Source of the DNA: Rothia dentocariosa ATCC 17931
Lineage (GTDB): Bacteria; Actinomycetota; Actinomycetes; Actinomycetales; Micrococcaceae
Length of the DNA stretch: 64,000 bases
Assembly: GCF_000164695.2 (NCBI RefSeq)
Contig: NC_014643.1
Span: forward strand, 1 to 64,000
Direction: 5' to 3'
Each line of letters begins with the position of its first letter. Within the stretch, counting starts at the first letter, position 1. This document shows, piece by piece, positions 37,120 through 45,988 of the stretch. A model generated the notes under the pieces. That model was not told the origin of the DNA. It saw only the letters and a program-made list of their open reading frames with translations, and did no database searches. Position numbers and translations under genes: made by a program.

Positions 37120-38240
37120 ATCCATCCCGAAACCGGTCTTTCGACGAGTGGGATGAATCCGACGTTCGAGTTCGCCCCAATAAAAAGGGTTCTCGACCCC
37201 GCACTAAGGAACGCCCCCGGTACAAGCATGCTATACGCGGTCGCGTCGTCACCGTCGATCGTGGTCGGTGGTCAGTAGTTGTCGATGAAGGCACCCCACA
37301 GGAACGGACTCTTATCGCGGCACGGGCACGCGAATTGCGCCGTACCCCCATTGTCACTGGAGACTTTGTAGATGTAGTCGGCGATATATCCGGCGCAAAA
37401 GACACCCTAGCGCGCATCGTTCGTTTGGGAGAGCGTTCTTCGGTACTGCGCCGCAGCGCCGATGACACGGATACAACCGAACGCGTGGTGGTGGCCAATG
37501 CGAACCAGCTGGTCATTGTGGTTGCTGCTGCGAATCCGCAGCCGCGCACAGGTTTTATTGATCGAGCCGTCGTCGCTGCATATGACGCCGGGATAGAGCC
37601 TATTTTGTGCATTACAAAAACCGATGTTTCTCACCCGCAGCAACTACTCGATTATTACAGTGCCTCCGGGCTAAAAATTGTACTCTCGGGGTCAGCTGAC
37701 GGTCGAGCCCCGAGTGAGTCTGGAGCCGAGGGTCTTCTGCATGCCCCCGTTCATAAGCTTCTCGAAGAGCTTGTGGGTAAGGTATCTGTGCTTCTCGGGC
37801 ATTCGGGGGTAGGTAAATCTACTTTGGTGAATGCACTCACTGGTGCGGACCGTGCGACTGGGCACGTTAACGCCGTTACGGGGCGGGGTCGTCATACATC
37901 TTCGTCAGCTCTCGCCTTACAGCCCGTATCCACGCCTGAGCTTCATGTACCACCCGGAACCTGGATTATCGATACTCCGGGTATACGTTCTTTTGGACTG
38001 GCTCATGTTCCGCCGGAGCAGGTTGTACAGGCGTTCCCCGATCTGGCTCCTGGCGAGCAGGACTGCCCTAAGGGCTGTCATCATGCGGCTCAAGCGGTAG
38101 ATTGCGGTATAAATACTTACGTGCAGGCGGGTAAAGCGGGGGCCAGTGGTGCGGCGCGTTTGGATTCGCTGCGAAAACTTTTGCAGGTTGTTCCTGATGA
38201 AGAAGCTGATTCCGATAAAGAGCTTGGGACACTCGTGTAA
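37116..38240 (+). CDS. rsgA: Ribosome biogenesis GTPase RsgA
   Basis: A circularly permuted GTPase that helps mature the 30S ribosomal subunit. The protein has 374 residues. It has an N-terminal OB-fold (about 45-110), then the G motifs in permuted order (ITKTD near 165, then GHSGVGKSTLVNALTG near 230 and DTPGIRSFGL near 285). The C-terminal zinc motif follows (CPKGCHHAAQAVDC). The GTG at 37116 overlaps the aroA TGA and has GGAAGGAG seven bases upstream, so it is chosen over the ATG at 37077. The first ~30 residues are basic and disordered. Confidence 0.94.
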   Translation: MNPSRNRSFDEWDESDVRVRPNKKGSRPRTKERPRYKHAIRGRVVTVDRGRWSVVVDEGTPQERTLIAARARELRRTPIVTGDFVDVVGDISGAKDTLARIVRLGERSSVLRRSADDTDTTERVVVANANQLVIVVAAANPQPRTGFIDRAVVAAYDAGIEPILCITKTDVSHPQQLLDYYSASGLKIVLSGSADGRAPSESGAEGLLHAPVHKLLEELVGKVSVLLGHSGVGKSTLVNALTGADRATGHVNAVTGRGRHTSSSALALQPVSTPELHVPPGTWIIDTPGIRSFGLAHVPPEQVVQAFPDLAPGEQDCPKGCHHAAQAVDCGINTYVQAGKAGASGAARLDSLRKLLQVVPDEEADSDKELGTLV

Positions 38241-38308
38241 TCGCTCGTATCCTGTACATAAGTTCCTAAGACCACACACGGTAACATTTGACGACTGATG
38301 AGAGATTC

Positions 38309-39121
38309 ATGAACTTTACGACGTCATACACTGATGATTTGAGGCTGGCGCATATCCTGGCGGATAACGTGGATCGCGTCAGCATGTCCCGGTTTAAAGA
38401 TCGGTCTTTTACCGTGGAACACAAAAGCGACGGCACTCCAGTGACCGAGGTGGATCGTGAGGTCGAGGAACTTCTGCGTGCACAGCTCTCGCGGGTACGC
38501 ACACGCGACGGTATTATCGGTGAAGAGCTAGGCTCAACAGGTACGGCTGCCAGGCAGTGGGTTATCGATCCTATTGATGGTACGCAGAATTTTGTGCGTG
38601 GTGTTCCAGTGTGGGCCACACTCATCGCTCTCCTCGATCAGGGTGAACCGGTTATGGGTCTTATATCTGCCCCGGCGTTACAGCGACGGTGGTGGGCTGC
38701 GCAGGGTACAGGCGCCTACGCAGGCAAATCGCTAACTCAGGCTACACGACTTCAGGTGTCGAGCGTCCCCACGGTCTCTGGAGCCTCGCTCTCCTATGCC
38801 GAGTTCAAAGGATGGGAGGGACTAGAACTCGAACAGAATTTTCTCTCGCTAGTCCATGCGGTTAACCGTTCCCGTGCCTACGGTGATTTCTGGTCATATT
38901 GTCTGGTGGCCGAAGGGGCTGTTGATATTGCCTGTGAAGCTCAAGTTGCGCTCCACGATATTGCCGCGCTAGTTCCGCTTGTGCATGAAGCAGGCGGAAC
39001 CTTCACAACAGCAGCTGGTGACGATGCAGTAGCTACAGCGCAGGCAGAAGGTACCGCCAGTACTTTGGCTACTAATGGGACCTTGCATCGTTCTGTGATA
39101 AGCCAGCTTGCGCCCGAGTAA
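38309..39121 (+). CDS. hisN: Histidinol-phosphatase HisN (inositol monophosphatase family)
   Basis: A 270-residue Mg-dependent phosphatase. The family metal motifs are clear: GEELGSTGTAARQWVIDPID runs into GTQNF (residues about 72-96), and the C-terminal block is EAQVALHDIAALVPLVHEAG with GG. The position after aroA-rsgA and the resemblance to actinobacterial HisN favour histidinol-phosphate as substrate; inositol-phosphate activity is the alternative. The ATG at 38309 is preferred over the TTG at 38288 because GAGAG lies just upstream. A hairpin follows the gene. Confidence 0.85.
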   Translation: MNFTTSYTDDLRLAHILADNVDRVSMSRFKDRSFTVEHKSDGTPVTEVDREVEELLRAQLSRVRTRDGIIGEELGSTGTAARQWVIDPIDGTQNFVRGVPVWATLIALLDQGEPVMGLISAPALQRRWWAAQGTGAYAGKSLTQATRLQVSSVPTVSGASLSYAEFKGWEGLELEQNFLSLVHAVNRSRAYGDFWSYCLVAEGAVDIACEAQVALHDIAALVPLVHEAGGTFTTAAGDDAVATAQAEGTASTLATNGTLHRSVISQLAPE

Positions 39122-39153
39122 CCATTCTTCGGGCCCTGTGGTAAGGGACGGCG

Positions 39154-39202
39154 AAGCCCCGACGGGTCACCAGATTTATGTGTGATAATCCCATCGGGGC
39201 TT
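39154..39202 (+). terminator. Hairpin terminator after hisN
   Basis: Arms AAGCCCCGACGGG and CCCATCGGGGCTT (one mismatch), followed by TCAC. It lies between the convergent hisN and the membrane protein gene at 39261. Confidence 0.75.
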
Positions 39203-39260
39203 TCACATAGGCTTTGGCTTCGGTGCACGGGTAAATGTGCACGTGTTGGCAGGCTAATTT

Positions 39261-39920
39261 CTAGGAAATCGCAAGAAGGTAGAGGAAGAAGTTTCCAACT
39301 ATTCCTAAAGCTCCTAAGGCTCCCATGACGATACCAAGGGAGGCAAAGGCACGCATCCTGCCCGTCATGGGGGTAATACATCCTTTGTTCACAGTAAAGG
39401 AAAAAATCCCCAGCCATATTGATATAACTATAGGTACCAACGCTAGAAGCATGGTATTTGAGATTGTCGTAAATTCATAGGCACCATAGCCCATAGAGTC
39501 GTAGTCGTCGTGGAGTATAGCGATCCCCAGTACCTGAAAGCCACTAAATCCGGTAAGTACGAGTCCACAAAGCGAAGCAGCAAAAGAACCTATCGAGTAG
39601 AAATATCCAGGTCCGCGAATTTCACCGGTAGGTTCCCCGTAAGGTCGCCTGTCCTCAGGTGGAACCTCATATTGGCGAGGAGCCCTACGGTAGCCAAAGT
39701 CGTAGGCGGCAGCCACGTTTCCAACTGGGGGTACGGCTTGCTGAGCCTGAGGATGAGACGCTCCATCCGTTGCTGAAGCATAAGCTGCCAATGGCGCGTC
39801 TGAAGCTGCAGAATTCTGCATATCGTGACCCTCCTGTAGCGTTGGAGCTTCGGCTTGAGGATACGATGCCTGAGGTGTGTTTGAATCTGGCATAGGATCC
39901 TGTCGCGGGTTTTCTGTCAT
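39261..39920 (-). CDS. Membrane protein with Pro/Gln/Ala-rich N-terminal tail
   Basis: A 219-residue protein of unknown function. Residues 1-105 are low-complexity and rich in Pro, Ala, Gln and Tyr, probably cytosolic and disordered. Then come three to four hydrophobic segments (about 108-130, 145-165, 170-185 and 195-218). The plan resembles the two DUF4190 proteins at 40.7 and 42.2 kb. The ATG at 39920 is preferred because GGAG precedes it by six to seven bases within the ATGGAG of the upstream alternative. It stands alone downstream of tmRNA in the same orientation. Confidence 0.72.
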   Translation of the reverse strand: MTENPRQDPMPDSNTPQASYPQAEAPTLQEGHDMQNSAASDAPLAAYASATDGASHPQAQQAVPPVGNVAAAYDFGYRRAPRQYEVPPEDRRPYGEPTGEIRGPGYFYSIGSFAASLCGLVLTGFSGFQVLGIAILHDDYDSMGYGAYEFTTISNTMLLALVPIVISIWLGIFSFTVNKGCITPMTGRMRAFASLGIVMGALGALGIVGNFFLYLLAIS

Positions 39921-40032
39921 CTTTTTCTCCATACGCGCTGAGTCTTCTTTCTTGATATTACGTTATTCCGGGCTGAAAATCATGCTCTTGCGGCTTTAGC
40001 CGTTGTATACTTCCCATATTTTGTTCGGCGCG

Positions 40033-40091
40033 AAAAAAGCCAAATACAACTGAGCCGCCCACCAGCGATTCTGCTGGTGGGCGGCTCAGTT
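40033..40091 (-). terminator. Terminator of ssrA
   Basis: An 18-bp-plus stem (AACTGAGCCGCCCACCAGC with its complement, 40091-40049), a six-base loop, then a minus-strand T-run (CTTTTTTC) shortly after. It ends the tmRNA transcript. Confidence 0.88.
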
Positions 40092-40134
40092 ATCAGGTTT
40101 GGGTTTTAGTTCCCTGCCCATTTAAGGGCTTTTG

Positions 40135-40505
40135 TGGAGATGCGGGGAATCGAACCCCGGTCCGATGTGGCTTCAACGGGGCTTCTCCGTGCGCAGTTTG
40201 TGAAAGCGCTATTTCTCGGCTTCGATGTTTGCACAAACACTTACATCGACAAACCTATTCGTAATAAAAGTCCCATCAGCCCCTACGACGAGGGCTAACA
40301 GCAGTGGCCTTTTAAGTCGATGCCGGGTTCTGAGCCAAAGGCATGCTCAGACCGACAGACTGCAACTCGCGCTTAGGCAGCGAGTGCGAAGTCAGTGCGC
40401 TTAGATTTTGCACTTATTTTTTTGCAGAGGGCGTTAACGAGATAACCCTGCGTCCTCGGCACGCTTCACCCATCTCGACTCACATCGTCGAAACCGATCA
40501 TCCCC
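40135..40505 (-). ncRNA. ssrA: Transfer-messenger RNA (tmRNA)
   Basis: tmRNA rescues stalled ribosomes and adds a degradation tag; it works with SmpB, encoded 2.4 kb away. The 5' end GGGGATGATCGGTTTCGAC (from 40505) and the 3' T-arm and acceptor GGTTCGATTCCCCGCATCTCC pair as the tRNA-like domain, with one G-U in the seven-base-pair acceptor stem. CCA is not encoded. The tag reading frame at 40411-40373 is GCA-initiated and reads AKSKRTDFALAA then TAA. The length is 371 bases. Strongest RNA call in the window. Confidence 0.96.
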
Positions 40506-40742
40506 CTATACTTTTATCAAAAAGCGCCGCCCGTGAACGTTCTCCACGCTGTCCTAAGACATGCAGTACCATTCGTGGCGGTGACGATTAACTATATCAG
40601 AGGGCCTACCATCACACAACCCCTCAGATTCTTCTGTTTCCCCAGCGTTATTTTACTTTTACGTACACGTAAAGGGGCGGAGCACCCCATAACGGATGTA
40701 CTCCATCCCTTCATCGATTCAGCGAAAAACCGCTACCTGCCG

Positions 40743-41978
40743 CTACTGAGCAGGAACAGTCATACGGCTATCGGGGTTATCCCCCACCTGGCAGACCTTG
40801 TTGCCGTTACCATCCGGAGTACCGACCTTCTGGCATTCCTGAAGAGTCTGCTGCCCCAGCACAAAAAGGATAGTCGCGATAATAGCTACGATGATACCCA
40901 CGCCACCGGTAATAATACCGGCAATCGACATTCCCTTACCCTTGCCCAGCTGACGTGACTGGCGAAGCCCCAGAGCGCCCAAAACAATAGCGCCAATACC
41001 AAGCAGACCTCCGACGATGAACCATCCGCTCACAATGGCAAGCACACCAAGTACCAAGGAAATAATTGCCATAACCGGAGCGGCCTGCGAGGGACCGCCT
41101 GCGTTCTGAGCATTTGCGTCAAACTGAGAAGAACCGTAGGCGGGCTGCCCATACTGCCCCTGCTGGTTCTGGGCACCATAATAGTTTTGATTCTGACTTG
41201 TGTATCCCGAATTTACAGCTTGGTTCTGGTATCCGCTCGTCTGCGAGTAAGAATTCTGTTGACCGTAGCCCTGCTGAGCATTTTGCTGTGCAGGTTGGGA
41301 ACCAGAAGTTCCGTAGGGGGCCTGCTGCTGTGGCTGAGCGTAGGAAGAATTTCCGTTATAAACAGATGATCCGCTCTGCTGCGTCTGAGCAGAACTCTGA
41401 CCGTAGCTGTTCTGCTGTGGAGATCCCTGTTGCTGGGCGTTCTGGTATCCCGCAGAATTTTGGTAATTCTGTGCCGAATTACTATTCTGCTGGCCAGAGT
41501 TCCCCTGCTGAGAGTAATTCCGTGATTCCTGGGTCGGCTGATATTGGTTGTAACCTTGTGCCGAATTATAACTCTGCTGTGAGGCGTAGCCCTGTCCTGA
41601 AGCATTCTGCCCAGTCTGCGAAGAATGCTGGGGTGCAGAATGCTGTTGCTGCCCCGAAACCATGTTCGAGGAGCTAGAGTACTGCGTGTTATAGGAGGGC
41701 TGCCCTGCTGATGGAGTAGGCTGCTGATTTTGTGCCTGACCACCGTAGAAAAGATGCTGATTGCCCGAGCCCTGTTGCGGCTGCTGAGGGTACTGCTGCT
41801 GGTATGAGTTCTGAGCACCATTGCCCTGGTAGTTCCCCTGCTGGGAACTATTACTCTGGGGAACCTGCCCCTGATATTGCTGTTGCGCTTGTGAATCCTG
41901 ATTTTGAGAGTTTTGATCTTGACCAGGCTGTTGCGACTGCCCTTGCGGCTTGTTCTGACCGTAAAGGTTTTCTGACAT
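40743..41978 (-). CDS. DUF4190-type membrane protein with ~300-residue prion-like Q/N/S/Y/G tail
   Basis: A 411-residue protein in two halves. Residues 1-299 are almost entirely Gln, Asn, Ser, Tyr, Gly, Pro and Ala with hardly any charge (for example YSQQGNSGQQNSNSAQNYQN), the composition of yeast prion-like or phase-separating domains. Residues 300-411 are a DUF4190-like module: two membrane helices (SLVLGVLAIVSGWFIVGGLL region and GIITGGVGIIVAIIATILFV) around a basic loop QSRQLGKGKG, then a short outer tail with two cysteines (QECQKVGTPDGNGNKVCQV). Function unknown. A paralogue with a short tail lies upstream. The reading frame is intact across ~900 bases of repetitive DNA, so it is selected for. 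Confidence 0.85.
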   Translation of the reverse strand: MSENLYGQNKPQGQSQQPGQDQNSQNQDSQAQQQYQGQVPQSNSSQQGNYQGNGAQNSYQQQYPQQPQQGSGNQHLFYGGQAQNQQPTPSAGQPSYNTQYSSSSNMVSGQQQHSAPQHSSQTGQNASGQGYASQQSYNSAQGYNQYQPTQESRNYSQQGNSGQQNSNSAQNYQNSAGYQNAQQQGSPQQNSYGQSSAQTQQSGSSVYNGNSSYAQPQQQAPYGTSGSQPAQQNAQQGYGQQNSYSQTSGYQNQAVNSGYTSQNQNYYGAQNQQGQYGQPAYGSSQFDANAQNAGGPSQAAPVMAIISLVLGVLAIVSGWFIVGGLLGIGAIVLGALGLRQSRQLGKGKGMSIAGIITGGVGIIVAIIATILFVLGQQTLQECQKVGTPDGNGNKVCQVGDNPDSRMTVPAQ

Positions 41979-42149
41979 GCTTTACTATCCTTTGTCTTCG
42001 GTGAGGCCGTCGGTTATCCCGGCGTTATTGCTGAGTACCAACTTTCATTATACGAACTTTTATATCGAAAACCATTGGTTACAACACCCTAAACTTCATA
42101 AAAATTAGGATGCTCTATCTCACCTATTCCACTATCCTTGAAGCACAAA

Positions 42150-42190
42150 CGTGTGGGGTGGGTAGCTTTTTGAGCTACCCACCCCACACG
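42150..42190 (-). terminator. Hairpin after the short DUF4190 gene
   Basis: A perfect 18-bp GC-rich stem (CGTGTGGGGTGGGTAGCT and its complement) with a five-base loop, 17 bases past the stop; the T-run after it is short (GTTTG). Confidence 0.8.
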
Positions 42191-42206
42191 ATGAACAATA
42201 ACTTGG

Positions 42207-42683
42207 CTACCGAATAGAAGTAGTCCCATCGGTACGGACTGTCATCTGCTGTCCATTAATTGAGCAGGTGACAGAGCCGTCACTATTCTGTACACCAGTA
42301 TTCTTGCAGTCCTGAACCATCATCAAGGTGATAATAACAAAGATAAGAACCACGGCTGATAGTATAAAGCCGATAGCACTAGTAACAACACCACCGATAG
42401 CCATTCCCTTACCACCGCCGGTACCTTTGCTTACCTTGCGAAGCGCAATAATGCCAAGGATCAGACCTACAAGGGCAACAACGATAGTGACGAAGCTTAA
42501 AGGGATAGCCCCAACTATACTCACAATACCCAACACCAGCGAGGCAATCGCCAAGCCAGCAGGGAGCTTCGTCGGAACGTAACCGGCGTATGCATTCCCG
42601 GCAGGCGCAACGGGTGGCGCAGCAGGAACAAATTTCGGTTGCTCGGGCTGTCCTTCAGAGCGACCGGGTGTATTCTCAGACAT
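42207..42683 (-). CDS. DUF4190 domain membrane protein (short form)
   Basis: A 158-residue paralogue of the prion-like protein downstream. A ~45-residue Pro/Ala-rich N-terminus precedes the DUF4190 core: LAIASLVLGIVSIVGAIPL, then FVTIVVALVGLILGIIALRK, the basic Gly-rich turn KGTGGGKGMAIGG, and a third helix. The outside tail has two cysteines (DCKNTGVQNSDGSVTCSING) spaced as in the paralogue, suggesting a disulfide. Function unknown. GGAGG precedes the ATG. It is a separate transcription unit closed by a hairpin. Confidence 0.85.
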   Translation of the reverse strand: MSENTPGRSEGQPEQPKFVPAAPPVAPAGNAYAGYVPTKLPAGLAIASLVLGIVSIVGAIPLSFVTIVVALVGLILGIIALRKVSKGTGGGKGMAIGGVVTSAIGFILSAVVLIFVIITLMMVQDCKNTGVQNSDGSVTCSINGQQMTVRTDGTTSIR

Positions 42684-42891
42684 AAAACTCCTCCATATTT
42701 CTGTCTGTTGTGTTGTCGCATACTTACACGTCCCATCGAGTAAATACGCGTTTATGTCTTGCTAGTAAGTATATCCTACATATGCATTAATGGTGCAGAT
42801 TTCTAGCTAAAACAGCTAAGTCTTGATGTCCCCTAATGGCAGTGTTTCAGAGGCATCAACCAGTAAGGCCCAACTCATCTAGCCTAGATAA

Positions 42892-43386
42892 CTATCCCAA
42901 GTTGCGGTACCGCATAGCACGTGCCGCTTCCAAATTATCCTGCCTCTCACGCAGCGCCTGACGCTTATCGTACTCACGTTTACCTGTTGCCAAGGCAATC
43001 TCAACCTTCACACGCCCACCGCTGAAATACAGTTTGAGGGGCACCACTGTATACCCGGTTTCTTTGAGTTTCTGCTCTAACCGGTTAATCTCTGAACGAT
43101 GCAGTAACAGCTTACGGCTGCGGCGTGCCGAATGATTCGTCCACGTACCATAGCCATACTCAGCAATATGAATACCTTCCAGCCAGAGTTCGTGATCCTT
43201 CACATGGCAGAACCCGTCGGTGATGGAGGCTCCCCCGTCGCGCAGAGATTTCACCTCTGTTCCTAAAAGAACCATGCCCGCTTCATAGGTGTCGACAATA
43301 TTGTAGTTATGTCGTGCTTTCTTATTCTGCGCAATAATCGAATTATTCGGGTCCGTTTTAGAGCCTTTTTTCTTTTTCTGAGCCAT
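42892..43386 (-). CDS. smpB: SsrA-binding protein SmpB
   Basis: Binds tmRNA and delivers it to stalled ribosomes. Its 164 residues are normal. An OB-fold core carries [40 protein letters not shown] and the C-terminal [18 protein letters not shown] tail that enters the mRNA channel. The N-terminus is Lys-rich. It lies 14 bases downstream of prfB and on the same strand as ssrA. In many actinobacteria ftsE and ftsX lie between prfB and smpB; they are absent here. Confidence 0.96.
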   Translation of the reverse strand: MAQKKKKGSKTDPNNSIIAQNKKARHNYNIVDTYEAGMVLLGTEVKSLRDGGASITDGFCHVKDHELWLEGIHIAEYGYGTWTNHSARRSRKLLLHRSEINRLEQKLKETGYTVVPLKLYFSGGRVKVEIALATGKREYDKRQALRERQDNLEAARAMRYRNLG

Positions 43387-43400
43387 GATATTCCTTATGT

Positions 43401-44528
43401 TTAGCCTTCGTTAACACGGCGACCGGAGGCGCGCCAACGAATACCTTCTTCAATAAATCTATTGAGCCCCCCGTCAAGCACACTTGATGTGTTGCCTTCC
43501 TCGTATCCGGTACGCAGATCCTTCACCATCTGGTACGGATGGAGCACGTAGGATCGCATTTGATCGCCCCAGCTTGCTTTAATATCACCCGCCAGCTCTT
43601 TCTTTTTGGCGTCCTCCTGCTCTTGACGAAGCATAAGTAAACGCGATTGCAGCACGCGCAGAGCCGCAGCCCGGTTTTGAATCTGCGATTTTTCATTCTG
43701 CATTGACACGACAATACCCGTCGGAATATGCGTCATACGCACCGCCGAGTCCGTTGTATTGACCGACTGACCGCCCGGTCCAGAGGAACGAAATACATCA
43801 ACCTTAATCTCAGACTCGGGGATCTCAAGCGCATCGGTCTGCTCGATCAGAGGAATAACTTCAACCGCGGCAAATGAGGTTTGCCTGCGCCCCTGATTAT
43901 CAAATGGAGAGATACGTACTAGCCGATGGGTGCCCGCTTCAACAGAAAGGCGACCAAAAGCGTAGGGCGCGTTGACCTCAAAAGTTACGGATTTCAGCCC
44001 TGCTTCTTCAGCATACGAAGTGTCCAGCACTTTCGTCGGATAGCCATTCTTTTCAGCCCACCGCAAGTACATGCGCAAAAGCATCTCTGCAAAATCTGCC
44101 GCGTCCACACCACCCGCGCCTGAACGAATCGTTACAACAGCCTCACGCTGATCGTACTCGCCAGAGAGCAGCACCAAGACTTCAAGTTCATCCAGCTTCT
44201 TCCTCAGTTCTTTACACTCGGCTTCAGCCTCCGCCAATAGGTCCTCTGCGGATGATTCATCTTCGGTCTGTGCCAACTCGACCATGACCTCAACATCATC
44301 AATACGAGACGCTAAGTTCGTTAGACGATTCAGTTCAGCTTGCTTATGGGAAAGCGCGCTTGTTACCCGTTGAGCGTGCTCAGGATCATCCCAAAGCTCA
44401 GGTGCTGAAGCTTGCTGAGATAGGTCTTCAAGAGCGCACTTGATACCCTCAAGGTCACTCACCGCAACAATTGAGGCGTATATGGAACGCAGATCCTTAA
44501 TCTCAGCCGAAAAGTCGAAAGATGCCAT
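43401..44528 (-). CDS. prfB: Peptide chain release factor RF2
   Basis: Recognises UGA and UAA stop codons and triggers peptide release. The protein has 375 residues. The stop-codon-reading loop [20 protein letters not shown] is near 205-225, and the GGQ catalytic motif is in [17 protein letters not shown] near 250. The N-terminal helical domain spans about 1-110. The frame is continuous from the ATG, so there is no programmed frameshift of the enterobacterial type. It is first of the prfB-smpB pair. Confidence 0.96.
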   Translation of the reverse strand: MASFDFSAEIKDLRSIYASIVAVSDLEGIKCALEDLSQQASAPELWDDPEHAQRVTSALSHKQAELNRLTNLASRIDDVEVMVELAQTEDESSAEDLLAEAEAECKELRKKLDELEVLVLLSGEYDQREAVVTIRSGAGGVDAADFAEMLLRMYLRWAEKNGYPTKVLDTSYAEEAGLKSVTFEVNAPYAFGRLSVEAGTHRLVRISPFDNQGRRQTSFAAVEVIPLIEQTDALEIPESEIKVDVFRSSGPGGQSVNTTDSAVRMTHIPTGIVVSMQNEKSQIQNRAAALRVLQSRLLMLRQEQEDAKKKELAGDIKASWGDQMRSYVLHPYQMVKDLRTGYEEGNTSSVLDGGLNRFIEEGIRWRASGRRVNEG

Positions 44529-44596
44529 AGCATTTAAGACTAGCGTGAATCAGGCGGAAAGTCCCGCCGAATTACTTTACAACGCTACAGACGCAT

Positions 44597-45067
44597 TTAC
44601 TTTTCGTCCTTCTGTTTCTGGTGGATGCGGGCGCGAGCCTGAGCCTTCACCTCAAAACCATCAGGAACCACGGCCGAAACGATCGGAGGATGAATCCTAG
44701 CACGTAACGTGACATGAACAGTACGGTCATCGCTAATCTGCACCGAGTCTACCTGCAAGTTCACGAATTCGTGAGAAGCTCCACTCTCCTCCAGATATTT
44801 GGCAGCAAGCTGCCTAGCTCGAGCGTTGTCTGCAGATTTATCGGAATATTCCGAGAATCCATGCTCTATAGTTCGTGCAATGGAAATGGCTTGCGCATCC
44901 GCAAGGTCTTCGAGTCTGTGGGTTTGTACGTGAGCACCCGTGACCGCTAAAGTCACTGATGCTATCAACAGTATCAGAGCGCACATACCAACGATGAGCG
45001 GACTAATGCTCCCCTCATCATTATCACCGTCACGACTTCGAACGGCATGAATGTACGAAACTACCAT
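44597..45067 (-). CDS. TadG-like pilus locus protein (Rv3654c-type)
   Basis: A 156-residue last gene of the tad operon. It has the short N-terminal membrane helix with an acidic lead-in seen in TadE/G pseudopilins (GDNDEGSISPLIVGMCALIL), followed by RLEDLADAQAISIART and an extracytoplasmic domain ending in a charged QKQKDEK tail. The shape fits the Rv3654c-like TadG group of actinobacterial tad loci. It probably assists pilus assembly or anchoring; no direct evidence of role. Confidence 0.78.
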   Translation of the reverse strand: MVVSYIHAVRSRDGDNDEGSISPLIVGMCALILLIASVTLAVTGAHVQTHRLEDLADAQAISIARTIEHGFSEYSDKSADNARARQLAAKYLEESGASHEFVNLQVDSVQISDDRTVHVTLRARIHPPIVSAVVPDGFEVKAQARARIHQKQKDEK

Positions 45068-45077
45068 CTAATTTCCC

Positions 45078-45596
45078 TTACGGAGTTTCCCGGGAAGCGG
45101 ATGAAGCAGCAGATCCTATCTCAGTCTGTCCCCAGGTCACTGATTGTGAGGATACCGGGATAACGCTTGCTCCTAGCCCCTGCGGAATTAGGGGAAGGTG
45201 TGCATTTACCTGAACCTGGACTCTAATACTCTCCCGCGCGCTACACGATCCTGAACAGCTCAAAGATACCGAGATATCAGATTCTGCAACCCCAAAATCG
45301 CGTGCCACAAGCGCGCTCAAACGTTGAGCCTGTTCCTGCGACATCGAAGTCTCAGGCGGCAGCTCCTGAATATATTGAGCTACCTGCGCGCTAGCGGCGT
45401 GCGCCCCCAAGATCGAAGCCTGCACTGAAAAAATCGTCAAGACCCCATACATGATAGGGAGCAGCAACGTAACACCGAGCCCGAGAAATTCAACAATTGC
45501 ACTCCCGCGCTCATGTTCATGATCGGTATTCTCTGAATCCTCTGTACGAGCCCGCAAACGCAGTGCCAAATTTCTAAGACTGAATATACGCAGCAT
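45078..45596 (-). CDS. TadE-like pseudopilin (second copy)
   Basis: A 172-residue TadE/F-family protein. A basic lead (RNLALRLRARTEDSE) is followed by HEHERGSAIVEFLGLGVTLL and a membrane helix. The G-S-A-I-V-E-F pattern with Glu five residues after the glycine is the prepilin-peptidase-type motif. The outer part has a CSGSC pair. The ATG at 45596 has GGTGAG upstream and lies inside the end of the previous gene (23-base overlap), indicating coupled translation. Confidence 0.8.
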   Translation of the reverse strand: MLRIFSLRNLALRLRARTEDSENTDHEHERGSAIVEFLGLGVTLLLPIMYGVLTIFSVQASILGAHAASAQVAQYIQELPPETSMSQEQAQRLSALVARDFGVAESDISVSLSCSGSCSARESIRVQVQVNAHLPLIPQGLGASVIPVSSQSVTWGQTEIGSAASSASRETP

Positions 45597-45984
45597 GACC
45601 ACTCACCGAAATAGAACCTGGGAACCCCCACGGTCCCAGTACGGGCAAAGGAGCGGTAATGTGAACCTCAAGAATACGAATTCCAGACGGATCGACATAT
45701 ACCGATGTATGTACATCTTGCGCATAACTCTCAGGTAAGTTCCCCCGAATAATCTGCTCTGCTCGTTCCCGACCTTCCTCAGGGGTGCGGTCGTACAATG
45801 TTCCGTAGCGAGCGCCCGCGCTTGCCGCATCCAACAGAATATTGCGCGTGTAAAATGCATAGGAAACCTGCAAAATTGCGACGGTCAGCAGTACTAAGAG
45901 AGCAGAAACCATGACGAACTCAGTGCTAGCATCCCCTCGTTCTGACGGCGGTGCTGCAAGCTCTTGTTTTTGATGTCGGCTCAT
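45574..45984 (-). CDS. TadE-like pseudopilin (first copy)
   Basis: A 136-residue TadE-family pseudopilin. The N-terminal ERGDASTEFVMVSALLVLLT carries the pseudopilin pattern (G, then Glu at +5) and helix, followed by the conserved NILLDAASAGARYGTLYDRT. The extracytoplasmic remainder is beta-rich (ITAPLPVLGPWGFPGSISVS). It lies four bases after the pilin-like gene. In tad systems TadE is processed by the TadV/CpaA peptidase, which is not encoded in the window. Confidence 0.85.
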   Translation of the reverse strand: MSRHQKQELAAPPSERGDASTEFVMVSALLVLLTVAILQVSYAFYTRNILLDAASAGARYGTLYDRTPEEGRERAEQIIRGNLPESYAQDVHTSVYVDPSGIRILEVHITAPLPVLGPWGFPGSISVSGHAAYIQS

Positions 45985-45988
45985 ACGA

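Noticed and set aside
40135..40175. tRNA-like 3' half
   Set aside because: It is the tRNA-like domain of tmRNA; no anticodon arm follows, and the matching 5' half is 330 bases away.
40981..41970. Repetitive DNA that could be mistaken for a tandem-repeat or CRISPR-like region
   Set aside because: The repeats are irregular CTG/TTG-rich codon runs of a continuous reading frame for Gln/Ser/Tyr; there are no constant repeats with unique spacers.
43401..44528. Programmed frameshift in prfB
   Set aside because: The frame is continuous from the start codon with no internal UGA or slippery CUUUGA site.
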